Shown in pieces: positions 35,601-45,899 of a stretch of 64,000 nt of DNA (its first letter is position 1; each line of letters begins with the position of its first letter). The notes under the pieces are model-generated. The model searched no databases. It was not told the DNA's origin and saw nothing but the letters and a program-made list of their open reading frames with translations. This stretch comes from Adiantum capillus-veneris (taxonomy: Eukaryota > Streptophyta > Polypodiopsida > Polypodiales > Pteridaceae), in contig CM043966.1 of the NCBI GenBank assembly GCA_014529385.2, forward strand, positions 96,162,587-96,226,586. Direction: 5' to 3'. The position numbers and the translations under genes are program-made.

Positions 35601-36703
35601 GTTTTTGGAACAAGAAGATCTCCTGCCCAAAATTTGTGCTCACAGTGGTTCTACCAATCCTAAACCACAATATCTTAAATTAAATGGCGGGAGAATGACA
35701 TCGATAAAGTACTAGCAATAACTTTCAAAACAACAAATGTGCCTACTCATTTTGAGAGCGCAAAGCTAGCATAAGCTCCACCTCTGCACTTCTATCAACA
35801 TAGACAAATTGACACTTCACAGAACAATGTCTCCACTTTATCATTGAAAATTCTACAACAACAAAAAAGAAAATTAGAAAGCATAGAGTAATACAAGTCA
35901 ACTTTACATTAAACAAAAAAGAAATCACTTACGTGTTTTTATTAAGCGCATCCAAGTTTTCAAATGGTGATTACCATCCCAAATGATAAATTTTTTTCCC
36001 CTTACTCAAGGGGAAGGGAAGAATCAAAATCATTGCTTATTTCTCGCCAAATAGGCCCCCATTCATCTTTGTCTAAGTCAGAAACATAATGTTGATCATG
36101 GCCTGGCTTCTTAAATGACACAAGAAATGGAGCTCCAAGCACACTGTATCCAGACATCTCAAACCTTTTCACCAAGCCCTTAGTGCCTGGACCCACTGCT
36201 CTAATGGATTCATTTTCCATCAATCTGTAGAGAGGAATGCGAGGAGGTTCCCCACCTCTCTTTACAATAAAACCCTCTACAATCTCCTCCAATATTCGAC
36301 CATGAACATCCTTTCCAAATACTGTTGGATGATCGGGAGGTTTAGCAACAATTGTTGTTGCTTCAGACACGCTGTGAGCCACCAATTCACCTTGTGTAGC
36401 ATGAATATCTATGAAAACCTCTTCTTCATGCACATCACTCAATATATCCTCTTCTTCATGCACATCACCCAAAATATCCTCCTTTCAAGGGACATTAGAA
36501 GCAATGGAAGATCGTGCATTGGCCCTATGCCCTGTAGTGCCAGACCTTAATGTGTATCCTACTCCTACAAGCAAAAAACAATAAGAACACAACTAGTTTA
36601 GTGAGTATGTGGAGACAAATAAAAAGAACACAAATAGCTTAATGTATTTGAACTTACTTTGAGAGATACCTGTCCTGCTACGTTTAGATGGTGTACGAGC
36701 CAT
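32698..36703 (-). pseudogene. multi-exon ParB-like / amino DNA-methyltransferase fusion gene, decayed
   Basis: Reading frames joined by GT-AG introns, mostly 80-170 bp, give about 945 codons. Approximate exons: 36703-36658, 36564-35933, 35852-35747, 35673-35452, 35353-35228, 35100-34958, 34874-34564, 34451-34242, 34148-33963, 33876-33798, 33714-33598, 33517-33299, 33219-33029, 32947-32698. The start is an ATG with a basic N-terminus (MARTPSKRSRTG). Exons 2-3 resemble the ParB/sulfiredoxin fold: IPLYRLMENESIRAV, LLxP-like LVSF, then WDGNHHLKTWMRLI and VKCQFVY. After a Lys-rich linker (KKPKKSPKKNQK), exons 33714-32698 fit a beta-class N6-adenine/N4-cytosine methyltransferase in the order IV-VIII-X-I: LLFVDFPTNF (place of DPPY), DNGWYITLSS with MGFKMM, RGAAERSLDFFRW, then IVDMFSGCGGLGNVCVELSR (SAM binding). 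In-frame stops: TGA 36487-36485, TAG 34691-34689, TAG 34311-34309, TGA 33159-33157, plus several frameshifts. The fold assignments are from motif reading and are untested. Confidence 0.65.
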
Positions 36704-36749
36704 AATCTATCAACAACCACAAACAACAAAAATCTTCTTAGCAATGACA

Positions 36750-37860
36750 ATACAAATATAAACTTCTAAATTTCGGCAGCATAACGGCGTAAAATGCAAT
36801 TTAAAAAAAAAACCATTCTCAACTTGCTCATGGCAATGGACATTTGTATACCTCTTCTCTACAACGACCTGTTCTTACATCATTGTAATTGTTACTGTAA
36901 GTGTGTTTATTATGTGTGTATGCATGGTGTCTTGTATGCAAGTGTGTTGATGTGTGTGAATGCAAGTGTTTATATGTGTGTGTGTGTGGATGTATGCATG
37001 ATTGTGTGTGTGTGAATGTAAGTGTAATATGTGTGTGTCTGTATGCATGATTGTGTGTGTGTGTGTTTGTGCTATGTATGCAAGTGTGTTGATGTTGTGA
37101 ATGCAAGTGTTTATATATGTGTATGTGTGTGTATGCATGATAATACAAATATAAACTTCTAAATTTCGGCAGCATAATGGCGTAAAATGCAATTTAAAAA
37201 AAAACCATTCTCAATTTTCTCATGGTAAGGAAAAATACAAATCCACTTTGACATTTGTATACCTCTTCTCTACAACGACCTGTTCTTACATCATTGTAAT
37301 TGTTACTGTAAGTGTGTTTAGTATGTGTGTATGCATGGTGTCTTGTATGCAAGTGTGTTGATTTGTGTGAATGCAAGTGTTTATATGTGTGTGTGTGTGG
37401 ATGTATGTATGATTGTGTGTGTGTGAATGTAAGTGTAATATGTGTGTGTCTGTATGCATGATTGTGTGTGTGTTTGTGCTATGTATGCAAGTGTGTTGAT
37501 TTGTGTGAATGCAAGTGTTTATATGTGTGTGTGTGTGTGGATGTATGCATGATTGTGTGTGTGTGTGAATGTAAGTGTAATATGTGTGTGTCTGTATGCA
37601 TGATTGTGTGTGTGTTTGTACTATGTATGCAAGTGTGTTGATGTCGTGAATGCAAGTGTTTATATATGTGTATGTGTGTATGTATGCAAGTGTGTTGATG
37701 TTGTGAATGCAAGTGTTTATATATGTGTGTGTGTGTGTATGTATGTATGTGTGTGTATGCAAGTGTAATGTGTGTGCGTATGCATGATTGTGTGTGTGTT
37801 TGTGCTATGTGTGCAAGTGTTTTGATGTGTGTGAATGCAAGTGTGTATCATTGTGTGTGA
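36750..37860. repeat. (TG)n-rich minisatellite and a 392-bp tandem duplication
   Basis: The block atacaaatataaacttctaaatttcggcagcataa... through tgttactgtaagtgtgtt occurs at about 36750 and again 392 bp later at about 37142. Between and after these, units such as gtgtgaatgcaagtgtttatatgtg and ctgtatgcatgattgtgtgtg repeat many times. The long His/Thr open frames on the minus strand are artefacts. This lies upstream of both divergent genes. Confidence 0.9.
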
Positions 37861-37913
37861 GTGTGTGTGTGCGCGTACTTACCTGCGCACGCTCGCCTGA
37901 TCCACCGGAGGAG

Positions 37914-38041
37914 GTCCAATAGGAGCTCCATTGGAGCTCCCCCATGCCTTGAAAGGCATGGTGAGAAGGCAACGCACGTGCTGCCCTCTCACCATGCCTT
38001 TCAAGGCATGGAGGAGCTCCAATGGAGCTTCTAATGGAGAC
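37914..38041. repeat. long near-perfect inverted repeat (hairpin) centred on CACGTG
   Basis: Arms of about 60 bp, ggagctccattggagctc, then ccatgccttgaaaggcatgg, then tgaga(a/g)ggc, are mirrored around gcacgtgc (37974-37981). The flanks are (TG)n on the left and (CA)n on the right, which extends the symmetry. It is GC-rich, unlike its surroundings. No coding content. Confidence 0.9.
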
Positions 38042-38058
38042 ACACACATGAGTAGAAA

Positions 38059-38064
<6 letters not shown>

Positions 38065-38094
<30 letters not shown>

Positions 38095-38275
38095 CCTTGT
38101 CTTCTTTTACTCCTTCTTCTGCACAACAAAACTCCACTTTCACTTCACTCCACTTTAATCTCAATTAAAACTCCACTTAAACTTCACTCCACTTTCATTT
38201 CAACTACTACTTTTTTTACACACCATATATTACAAAAAATGATATTGTGGTATAAACACTCACACACACACATTC

Positions 38276-38358
<83 letters not shown>

Positions 38359-38430
38359 CACACAAAGATATATATATATGTATACACACACAAAGATATA
38401 CACAAAATGGATTCATATATATAATTTTAC
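38065..38430. repeat. (CA)n and (TA)n microsatellites
   Basis: (CA)n at about 38065-38091 and (TA)n at about 38279-38350, then mixed tatatgtatacaca repeats to 38400. Between them lie repeated actccactt words (38130-38200). No gene. Confidence 0.95.
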
Positions 38431-38780
38431 TAAAAAAATACTACGTTTTTTACATACACACACACACACACAGCCATATATTAAAAAAAATGATTGTATG
38501 TGTTTGTGTGTATAAAAAACGTAGCATTCTTAAAGTTAAGTTATATACACACACACACACGCACACACAAGATGGAAAAACTATGTGCACAGTCATACAT
38601 ACACTCTCTAGAGATAATTATATATATCTTAACTTAAAAAAATGCTACGTTGTTTACACACACCCACAAAATCATTTATACACGCGCACAGTAATGTATA
38701 TAACTTAACTAAAAAAATTGCTACGTTTTTTATACAAAGTCAGTCATATAGAATGCTACGCTTTTTATACACACACTCAC
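38431..38780. repeat. cluster of GCTACGTTTTTTATACA-like motifs
   Basis: Five copies of a ~19-bp word, aatGCTACGTTTTTTATACA and variants, at about 38437, 38510 (inverted), 38641, 38717 and 38752, separated by (CA)n stretches, upstream of the gene at 39190. Clustered short repeats near a transposase gene are often subterminal binding sites; that role is an inference. Confidence 0.7.
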
Positions 38781-38783
38781 ACA

Positions 38784-38784
38784 A

Positions 38785-38837
<53 letters not shown>
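38784..38837. repeat. (CA)n microsatellite
   Basis: About 27 uninterrupted ca units. Confidence 0.95.
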
Positions 38838-38841
<4 letters not shown>

Positions 38842-39189
38842 ATGGAGACACTATTAGACTGCATTAAATGCAGTCCTTGAACCACCATTTAGAAATTAAA
38901 TGACCCCTCAAATTTGATGACATATTCTACTACACATACATTCACAACCGTCATATATTAAATGCACTTCTTCAATTATGATTTTCATTATTCTTTGAGC
39001 TGTCACAAGATCTTATGAAACTGTCTTTTTGTCTACCTACCAATCTTTCACTTTCATTAACCTTCACATCTTTCATTAACTTTCACCAGTTTCATTAACC
39101 TTCACTTTATCTTTAACTTTCGTTAACCTTCACTTAATCCACCACAGTTTTCTCGCATCTCCACTCTGTAATCTTTTGCTTGAGAGAAT

Positions 39190-42100
39190 ATGTCCAACAT
39201 GAAAGTAACAATAACTTGGAAGGTTGGTGGTCAGATAGTCAACCGCGACATTCAATTGAAGAGAAACTCATTGTTGCTTGGTGCTTACTATTTGCAGAGT
39301 TTGTTGCCTCCATCTTGCCATTTTCAGTCACTATCTGCTCTTATTGAAAGTGTTTGTGGCCTAACAAAAGTCTTACTGCAACCACAGTGGGATATCGAAG
39401 GTCATCAGCATTTCTTAATAGATGGATCTTTTTCGAGCTTGTTTGAGATGCTTCATTCATACACATTTATACAGGTATCTGACAATGAGAAAGAAAATGA
39501 CAAAGAGATATCTGAAGATGTTTTAAGCATTGTGCATCTTGAAAGTAGTGATGACGATATAGGACAAATCAAAACTCAGTCAATCGTCATTTGGATTCAA
39601 CAAAAACCAGGGGCAAAAAAGTTAAATGATTTGTTAACATTATGTGGAGCTCCTTTGCAAGTGTCTGAACTTCCATAACATTCTGATGGAAATTTGTGTT
39701 TTGAGTTACCTGCGACTCAGGATAAAACAAAACGAATGACAGGGATGGAACAACGCTTTGATGGTCACTTGTGGACTCGCCCATCTATGACAACCATGAC
39801 AATAGCATGCACAATTTGTCTAAGCCACTGTTTGGGATGCATGCAGTGCAATTATTCAACGTGTCCTCATTATATTAAGGAACAAGAATTTAATAGTAGA
39901 GATTTTCATGGATATTTGGACAGACATGTCAAAAAGGACTACCTTGCAATGGAAGAGAATACAACAATAACTTGTCATTATTGTCAGAAGGTTGTTACTT
40001 GTGTTGCTGCTTGTCCTTGCAAAATCTATTATGTTTTGCCTAGAGATGATACAATGTCGCGACTGGCAATACATGTTGATAAACATTGTCATAATGTTAA
40101 GGCAGGAACCTCTAGGGCTACTATTTCAAGAGTGCAGAAACTGGTAGGTGCAGTACTAAAAATATAAAAGGGTGGCCCAAGAAAAATTCAAATGTTGGTG
40201 GCTCAACAACTTGTGCTTCACTCTTTGATTGGTGAGGAAGCTGAAGTTACATCCGATGTACAATTCAATGATTTTTTGGAAGAAATGATGCCACTGGTTC
40301 AAACCAAAGGGTAAGAGAAACTCAGTTTTGTTCCTTGAATTTGTTAATTTTTTAACTATTATAAATTTAGCTTTCTTGTGATGCATCGTGTAGGTTTTCT
40401 TCAATTGTTTCAAAGGAGAGGAAGAGTCAAGGTGTTGTTATTGGGGATGGATATGATAATATTTTATTGTTTAAAAAAAAAAAGCATGTTTCCTTTTTTC
40501 CATGGGAGTAGATTTCCTGGACAGGGTGAAGAGGATGACAAGTGCTTCCTATGGGATTGATCTAGTAAATCGGATGAAAAGAACTGAAACTGGTGACTTA
40601 AGAAATGCGTGGGTACATTTTGATTTTACCCATAGAATAGATGGATGGGCAACAATGTCATGCTCAGTTTATGATCCAAGGTAATCTTTAAGTATTTAAA
40701 TATCTCGTATTTTTTTATCATTAAATAAAAGAAGATGTGTGAAAATGTTTATGTTGAATATCTTGCAGCATACGATCACTACAAATAATTGCTATATGTG
40801 AAACTAAAGAGGAGGATGCAAAGACTCAAGTTATTTTTTGGGAGAACCTTAATTCAACAAATCAACACATTGATATGTGTGAGGAATGGAGAGCTTGTAA
40901 GACCATTGTGCTTGCATCTCAAAAGGCACTTTCAATTCAAAAATGGTGGAGATAGCATCTATCTACAAAGAGCATCACAAGAGTGAGCAGATGGTTTAAA
41001 TGGTGGGAGCAACGAATTTCACACTGGGGAGGAATTGGAACAGATGTAAGTACCTTTATGACAATTTATATTTTTAGAAAAATTTATAAGCTTTTCATAC
41101 ATGAAATTTATAAATTTTAATTCATGTTTTTTTGAATTTCATAGGGTGGTCTAAGTCCGTGGGAGCGGGCACAAATTCCCAATGTTAATTTATCAGAAAG
41201 TGTACATGCCAGTTGGTTAGCGGGTGAAGGTGGAAAGAGAAAAATATCCTTGTATGATGCATGTGTAACAGATGTTATAAACTCATATATTCAATGTGCA
41301 AAGCGTTTGGGATATACTACTGGGCGTTATATAGGAACGGGTCCCACAATGGAGACCTTGCTTTCTCGAGTTGAATCTCAGCAAACTCCAACTCCAACCA
41401 ACGTGGCCCATCTATTACATGAGGCTGTTGCAGGGACTCCCATGTATGCGCAACCAATTTTGCATGGGGACAAAGAAACAGTACAACTCAAAAAGAGGGG
41501 CAGAACAGGAACAAGTACCTCCCATCGGTCGGAATATGTCATGGAATCTAAGCAACGAAACCATCACGGTCGACCCAAAAAAATCAAGTTTGATACCCAA
41601 GGACCAGGTATTTCTAACATTCCGCTGCAAATTAGTGACAGTGATGATGATATTGGATCTCAAAAAGAAACAACCACACCTTTGTCATCTCAAAGAAACA
41701 ATGTGTTTGAGAGTGATGTGCCACGCACTCAGTGGGCCCTCAGGAGAATGTCCATTCAAAGTCAAAGAAAATGTTTTGAAATAGTAGGGAAAAAAACTTG
41801 TGACAATATCTTGCATAGTCGCTCAATTGGTCTTGCTGCTCCATGTATATGGTCTGAAAGAATGTTCAAGAGTAAAACAATTGAGCAATGGCTATGGTTT
41901 TGTAATCATGATATTCTGCATACTCAATCAATCAAAAGACAAGTCAAAGATTTACCTCCTGCTCCAAATGTTTGGCCAGTAGCAAGAGGGACAGATATCT
42001 CCACACAGGAACTTGCTGTGCTGCATCAGAGTGGATTTCGGACAGAGAATTCAATGGTAAATCCACAACCTCTTGCTGGCGACTGCAAAGAAGGTGATGG

Positions 42101-42473
42101 CAGCTCGAGGAAGAAAAAGTGGAGGCATGGAATCTCTAAAGAGGCCATGAAGAAATTGGAAGCATGTAATAGTATGACAATTATATTTTTGGATGAAGTG
42201 AAAAGGTCGCAAGAGCATGTAATTTTCCGAGTTCTCACTGAAAATAGTTATGAGATTCATATAAAACAGAGTCCAACATGCACGTGTCCGGATTTTCAAA
42301 AGCGAGAGAATACAAACAAATCCTTTTTGGCATGCAAACATATGTACTATGTGTACACAAAAGTGCTCGGACTTGAACCTAAGGAGCACATGATTATTCA
42401 TCAGCCAACCCTCTCACCAATGGACATCGCCTTTATTCTTGGACAACCAAGGAGGAATTCTCCCTCCATTTAA
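39190..42473 (+). pseudogene. putative transposase with zinc clusters and a C-terminal SWIM finger, decayed
   Basis: Probable exons 39190-40310, 40394-40680, 40769-41045 and 41145-42473, joined by 83-99-bp GT-AG introns. After an N-terminal domain of about 160 residues comes a Cys/His cluster (CTICLSHCLGCMQCNYSTCP), then CHYCQKVVTCVAACPC with a following HxxKHCH. Exons 2-3 read WVHFDFTHRIDGW and later AICETKEEDAKTQVIFW, like the core of a MULE-type DDE transposase with Asp and Glu in plausible places. The last exon has an AT-hook-like HHGRPKK and ends with a SWIM finger (CTCPDF...LACKHMYYVYTK, CxC then CxH). SWIM fingers are typical of MULE/FAR1 and some KDZ transposases. In-frame stops at 39676-39678, 40165-40167 and 40953-40955 and a frameshift near 40480-40505 disable it. 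Superfamily placement is uncertain. Confidence 0.6.
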
Positions 42474-43538
42474 TTACAACTGGTTTGGTATGCATCTTTC
42501 ACTCAACTAGAATATTGATCTATGATATTAAAGTGTTTTTCTGTATTTATTTTGGTTTATTACACTTGTGATTATTTATCTTGAAAAAACATTGTTTATG
42601 CAGCAAAGGATTTCAAATTTCAAGCAAAAGACATGAAGCAACTTGCAAGCTATTTGGGATCAAATTACTTGCCTTTTAGAGTGACCATTACATTTATGGC
42701 GACTATCCTTTTTTGTACTCTAATTTTGATCTTATCCTGTGGTAGTTTAGCGAATGTACTTACGTTGTTTCAAAAAGCTCAAGCTTGGGAAAAATAGTAT
42801 TGTCTCTATCTGGCATGATTTTTGACTTCATCACATTTATATATGCTGTGGATTATTTAACTCTGAAAATAGTGTTGTCTCTATTTTGCATGATTTTTTA
42901 CTTTATCGCATGTTTATATGCTGTGGATTATTTGACTCTGATCACATGCGCTGCGAGCATATTTGACTCTAATGGCATGAGTTGTGAAATGGTGATTTTA
43001 TTTGTTTACATTTTCACATAGTTATGCCCTCTCGGTCTCTCTCTCTCTCTCTCTTTCTCTGCGTAGTGATATACAACTATATGATTTTACTTTCTCTCTC
43101 TAGAAGAGAAGTCACTCTCTCTCTCTCTCAAGGATTTATGATCTCTTCTTCCAATGGTAATGCGCATAAATACTATCTCTCTAGAATTTATAATTTCTCT
43201 CTCTGTCAACCACACATATATGGAGTCTTATGATGATTGAAAATTACATTAAATAGATACTTTATGCTATGACACATATTTGGTTAAAAAAACTCTAAAG
43301 ATTGCTAAAATTGTTAGAAAAACTTGAAATGAAAAACTCCCAAATGTTAAATCCCCGTTTTAAGATAGTCATTGGTGCGACTAATGGTGCGCGTTGAAAG
43401 CCTGTTGATGCATGTGAAATGATGGATCAAGCTCTAGTAAAAAATTCACATTACTGATGTCAATTTTCAAAAGCGATTAATGGATAACCCGTTTGAGAGA
43501 GACTTGAATTCTATCTTGTGTAACAAAACCAAGGACAA
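42474..43538. other. no gene; tandem duplication and (CT)n tracts
   Basis: A ~75-bp unit (atagtnttgtctctatntngcatgattttt...tatatgctgtggattattt) is tandemly duplicated at about 42795-42945. (CT)n tracts occur at 43034-43062 and 43090-43130. This is where the right end of the module carrying the 32.7-42.5 kb genes may lie; no inverted match to the left side was seen. Confidence 0.5.
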
Positions 43539-44306
43539 ATGAAAGCCCAAGTGGATCTCTACACGAAAGTGCAGGAGAAGATGTTGCTCCTAAAGCAGAT
43601 GCAGCCCCCTCCTTTCAAGGGTGAAGGGGCTAATGTTGAAAAGGATGTTGAGGCATGGATAGAATCCATGGATGACTACTTTACTGCCACTAAGACGGTG
43701 CAAGAAAATCGATCCATGTTGGGAATGTTTTGATTGATTAGAGAAGCAAAGTTATGGTGGAAATAGTACTACCATGACAAGGGTGTTGCGGAAGATTCCC
43801 AGTCTTGGGATGAAATCAAATAGGCAGCCAAAGGAAGATATCTGCCCCCTAGTCACCAATCTTTGAAGATGAATGAGTTCTTTGATTTAAAGCAAAATGT
43901 GTTGACCTTGGAGGAGTATTTCTCCAAGTTTGTTACATTGAGGAGGTATGGACCGATTTTGACAAATGAACAACAAGTGGCTTGATTTTGCCAAGGGTTA
44001 AATGCACCTTTGGATGATCAACTTGAAGCCATGCATCCCACATCATTGCAATATGCATTGTTGCGTGCTAAGCCTTTGGCCAAGAAGAAGAGATTTCAGC
44101 CAACCAATTCTAGTGAGACCCAGAGAAGAATTAATTCAACAAGATTCCAAGGGAGAAGACCCCAAGGTTATGTAGCACCTACAATAAACCAAGGACAAAG
44201 AGAGCTCGGATGTTTTGAGTGCAATGAACTAGGGCGTTACAGGCGACATTCTCCTCGCCTGGCATTTAATGCAACAGCTAAAGCTAGACATGGTGGGAAT
44301 CATTAG
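43539..44306 (+). pseudogene. gag of a Ty3/Gypsy chromovirus
   Basis: Reads PPPFKGEGANVEKDVEAW, ESMDDYFTATK, then in the same frame across stops EAKLWW, WDEIK and LEEYFSKFVTL, the retrotransposon gag core. It is followed by a basic linker and a damaged zinc knuckle (CFECNELGRYRRHS, where H and C of CX2CX4HX4C are altered). Stops lie at about 43732, 43765, 43822 and 43982. Directly followed by protease, so it belongs to the pol below. Confidence 0.75.
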
Positions 44307-44484
44307 GGAGGAAGAACTGGAGGACGCGCATACGGACGTGGAAGAGGTTGTGGTTGAGTTGCTAGAGCTTATGTGGCAGAGGAAGACCTGTTCAAGGGCA
44401 TCCTCATGCCGTAAGAATAGAGCCCCTACTAGAAGAAGAAATGGATAGAGCAACCCTCCATGCTGCTATTGACAATCCCCAGGC

Positions 44485-44822
44485 TCAGGAATAGTTTGCA
44501 ATTATTCAAACACCAGCCAACGACCAAAGTGAATCTCTCTCATTGCTCATCGATTGTGGAAGCACGCATTCATTTTTGTTCTTAAATGCCTACGAAAGTT
44601 TAGGCTACCCCAGAGTCCAACCAACCCTACGATAATTGAAATGGAAAATGGGAAATCAGTTATATCTAGACATACGGTGGGAATCCTGGATTTTGAATTA
44701 GAGGGAAGACCCACTTCTGCATTGTTTAGAACCTTACCAGTTGGGATATACGACGTAATATTTGGAATGGATTGGTTAGTATCAAACAAAGCAGCATCTT
44801 GTGTCAAAAGGAAAAGTAATTT
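44485..44822 (+). pseudogene. aspartic protease of the same Gypsy element
   Basis: LLIDCGSTHSFLF corresponds to the catalytic LIDSGATHxF motif with Ser to Cys and Ala to Ser changes. It ends with PVGIYDVIFGMDWLVSNKA, the typical DVILGMDWL closing motif. It would process the Gag-Pol polyprotein. The altered active-site residues and the neighbouring stops indicate inactivity. Confidence 0.75.
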
Positions 44823-44999
44823 TTAGCCATAAAACTGGGGAAGAAGCTTTAATCCAAGGAAAGAGGGGAACTCCAAAGGTTCAATTAGTTAAAGCTATCG
44901 ACTCCTGAAAGCGCATAGAAAATCAAGACATCAAATCTATGTAGAAAAGCTTAACAAAGTGGACCCTAAGAAAGCAAATATTAAAAAACCATGGTTAGG

Positions 45000-45899
45000 T
45001 GAGTTTGCTGATGTATTTCCTGAGGAACTCACCGAGTTACCATCAAAAAGGGATATAGATCATGAAATTGAAGTTCTTCCAAGAAGTGCACCTGTGTCAA
45101 AAAGACCCTATGAAATGTCCTTACCTGAAGTGAGCTAAAAGAACAGCCTCGCCAGTTATTGGAACAAGGATATATTTTACCCAGCAATTTAAGTTGGGGA
45201 GCACATGTTCTATTTCAAAAGAAGAAGGACGGAACTCTTTGACTCTGTATTGACTACAATGGATCGAACCAAGTTATGGTAAAGAACAAGTACCCGATCC
45301 CTCGCATCAACGAATTACTAGATCGACTTCACGGAGATAAATTCTTTACAGAGATAGACTTAAGTCAGGTTACTATTAGATTTGTGTTAGGGAAGAAGAC
45401 ATTCCAAAGAAAACATTTAACACTTGCTATGGGAATTACGAGTTCATTGTTATGTCTTTTGGATTGACAAATGCCCCAGCAACCTTCAATTGTCTTATGC
45501 AAGATATATTCAAAGAGCACCTATATGATTTTTTTCCTCGTATTTTTTGATGATATTCTAGTTTACTCAAAGGATGAAGAACCACATGAGGGTCATGTAC
45601 AAAAAGTTATGGAGATCCTATGCGAGCATAAGTTGTATGCTAAGGAGAGCAAGTGTATCTTTTCATCCCCAAAGATCGAATACTCGGGTTTTATAGTATC
45701 AACTAATGGAATTTCAGTGGATCCATCCAAGGTTGAAGATATCGTGGATTGGCCACGACTCCAAAATGTTAGTGAAATTAGAGGATTTCTTGGTATAACA
45801 GGCTGGTATCGCATCTTCATCAAATATTATGCTGCACTTGCTGCCCCTTTGACTAATCTTTTAAACAAGGGAACAACGATTCAATGGAATGATAAACAC
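45000..45899 (+). pseudogene. reverse transcriptase of the same Gypsy element
   Basis: In order: FPEELTELPSKRDIDHEIEV, YILPSNLSWGAHVLFQKKKD, CIDYNGSNQVMVKNKYPIPR, FFTEIDLSQ (first catalytic Asp) and [11 protein letters not shown] (catalytic DD kept). Then HKLYAKESKCIF and RGFLGITGWYRIFIKYYAAL. Frame changes occur near 45130, 45240, 45380 and 45465. It ends at NDKH, where the Copia fragment cuts in; the missing continuation resumes at 46353. Confidence 0.8.

Noticed and set aside
36828-38164. His/Thr-rich frames up to 158 codons, and similar frames in other (CA)n/(TA)n tracts
   Set aside because: Translations of dinucleotide repeats; open only because the repeats lack stop codons.
32698-42473. 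Recoding or RNA editing of the in-frame stops in the two divergent genes
   Set aside because: Stops are of all three types and come with frameshifts, which indicates pseudogene decay. Stop-removing U-to-C editing in ferns acts in organelles, and this is nuclear-type DNA.
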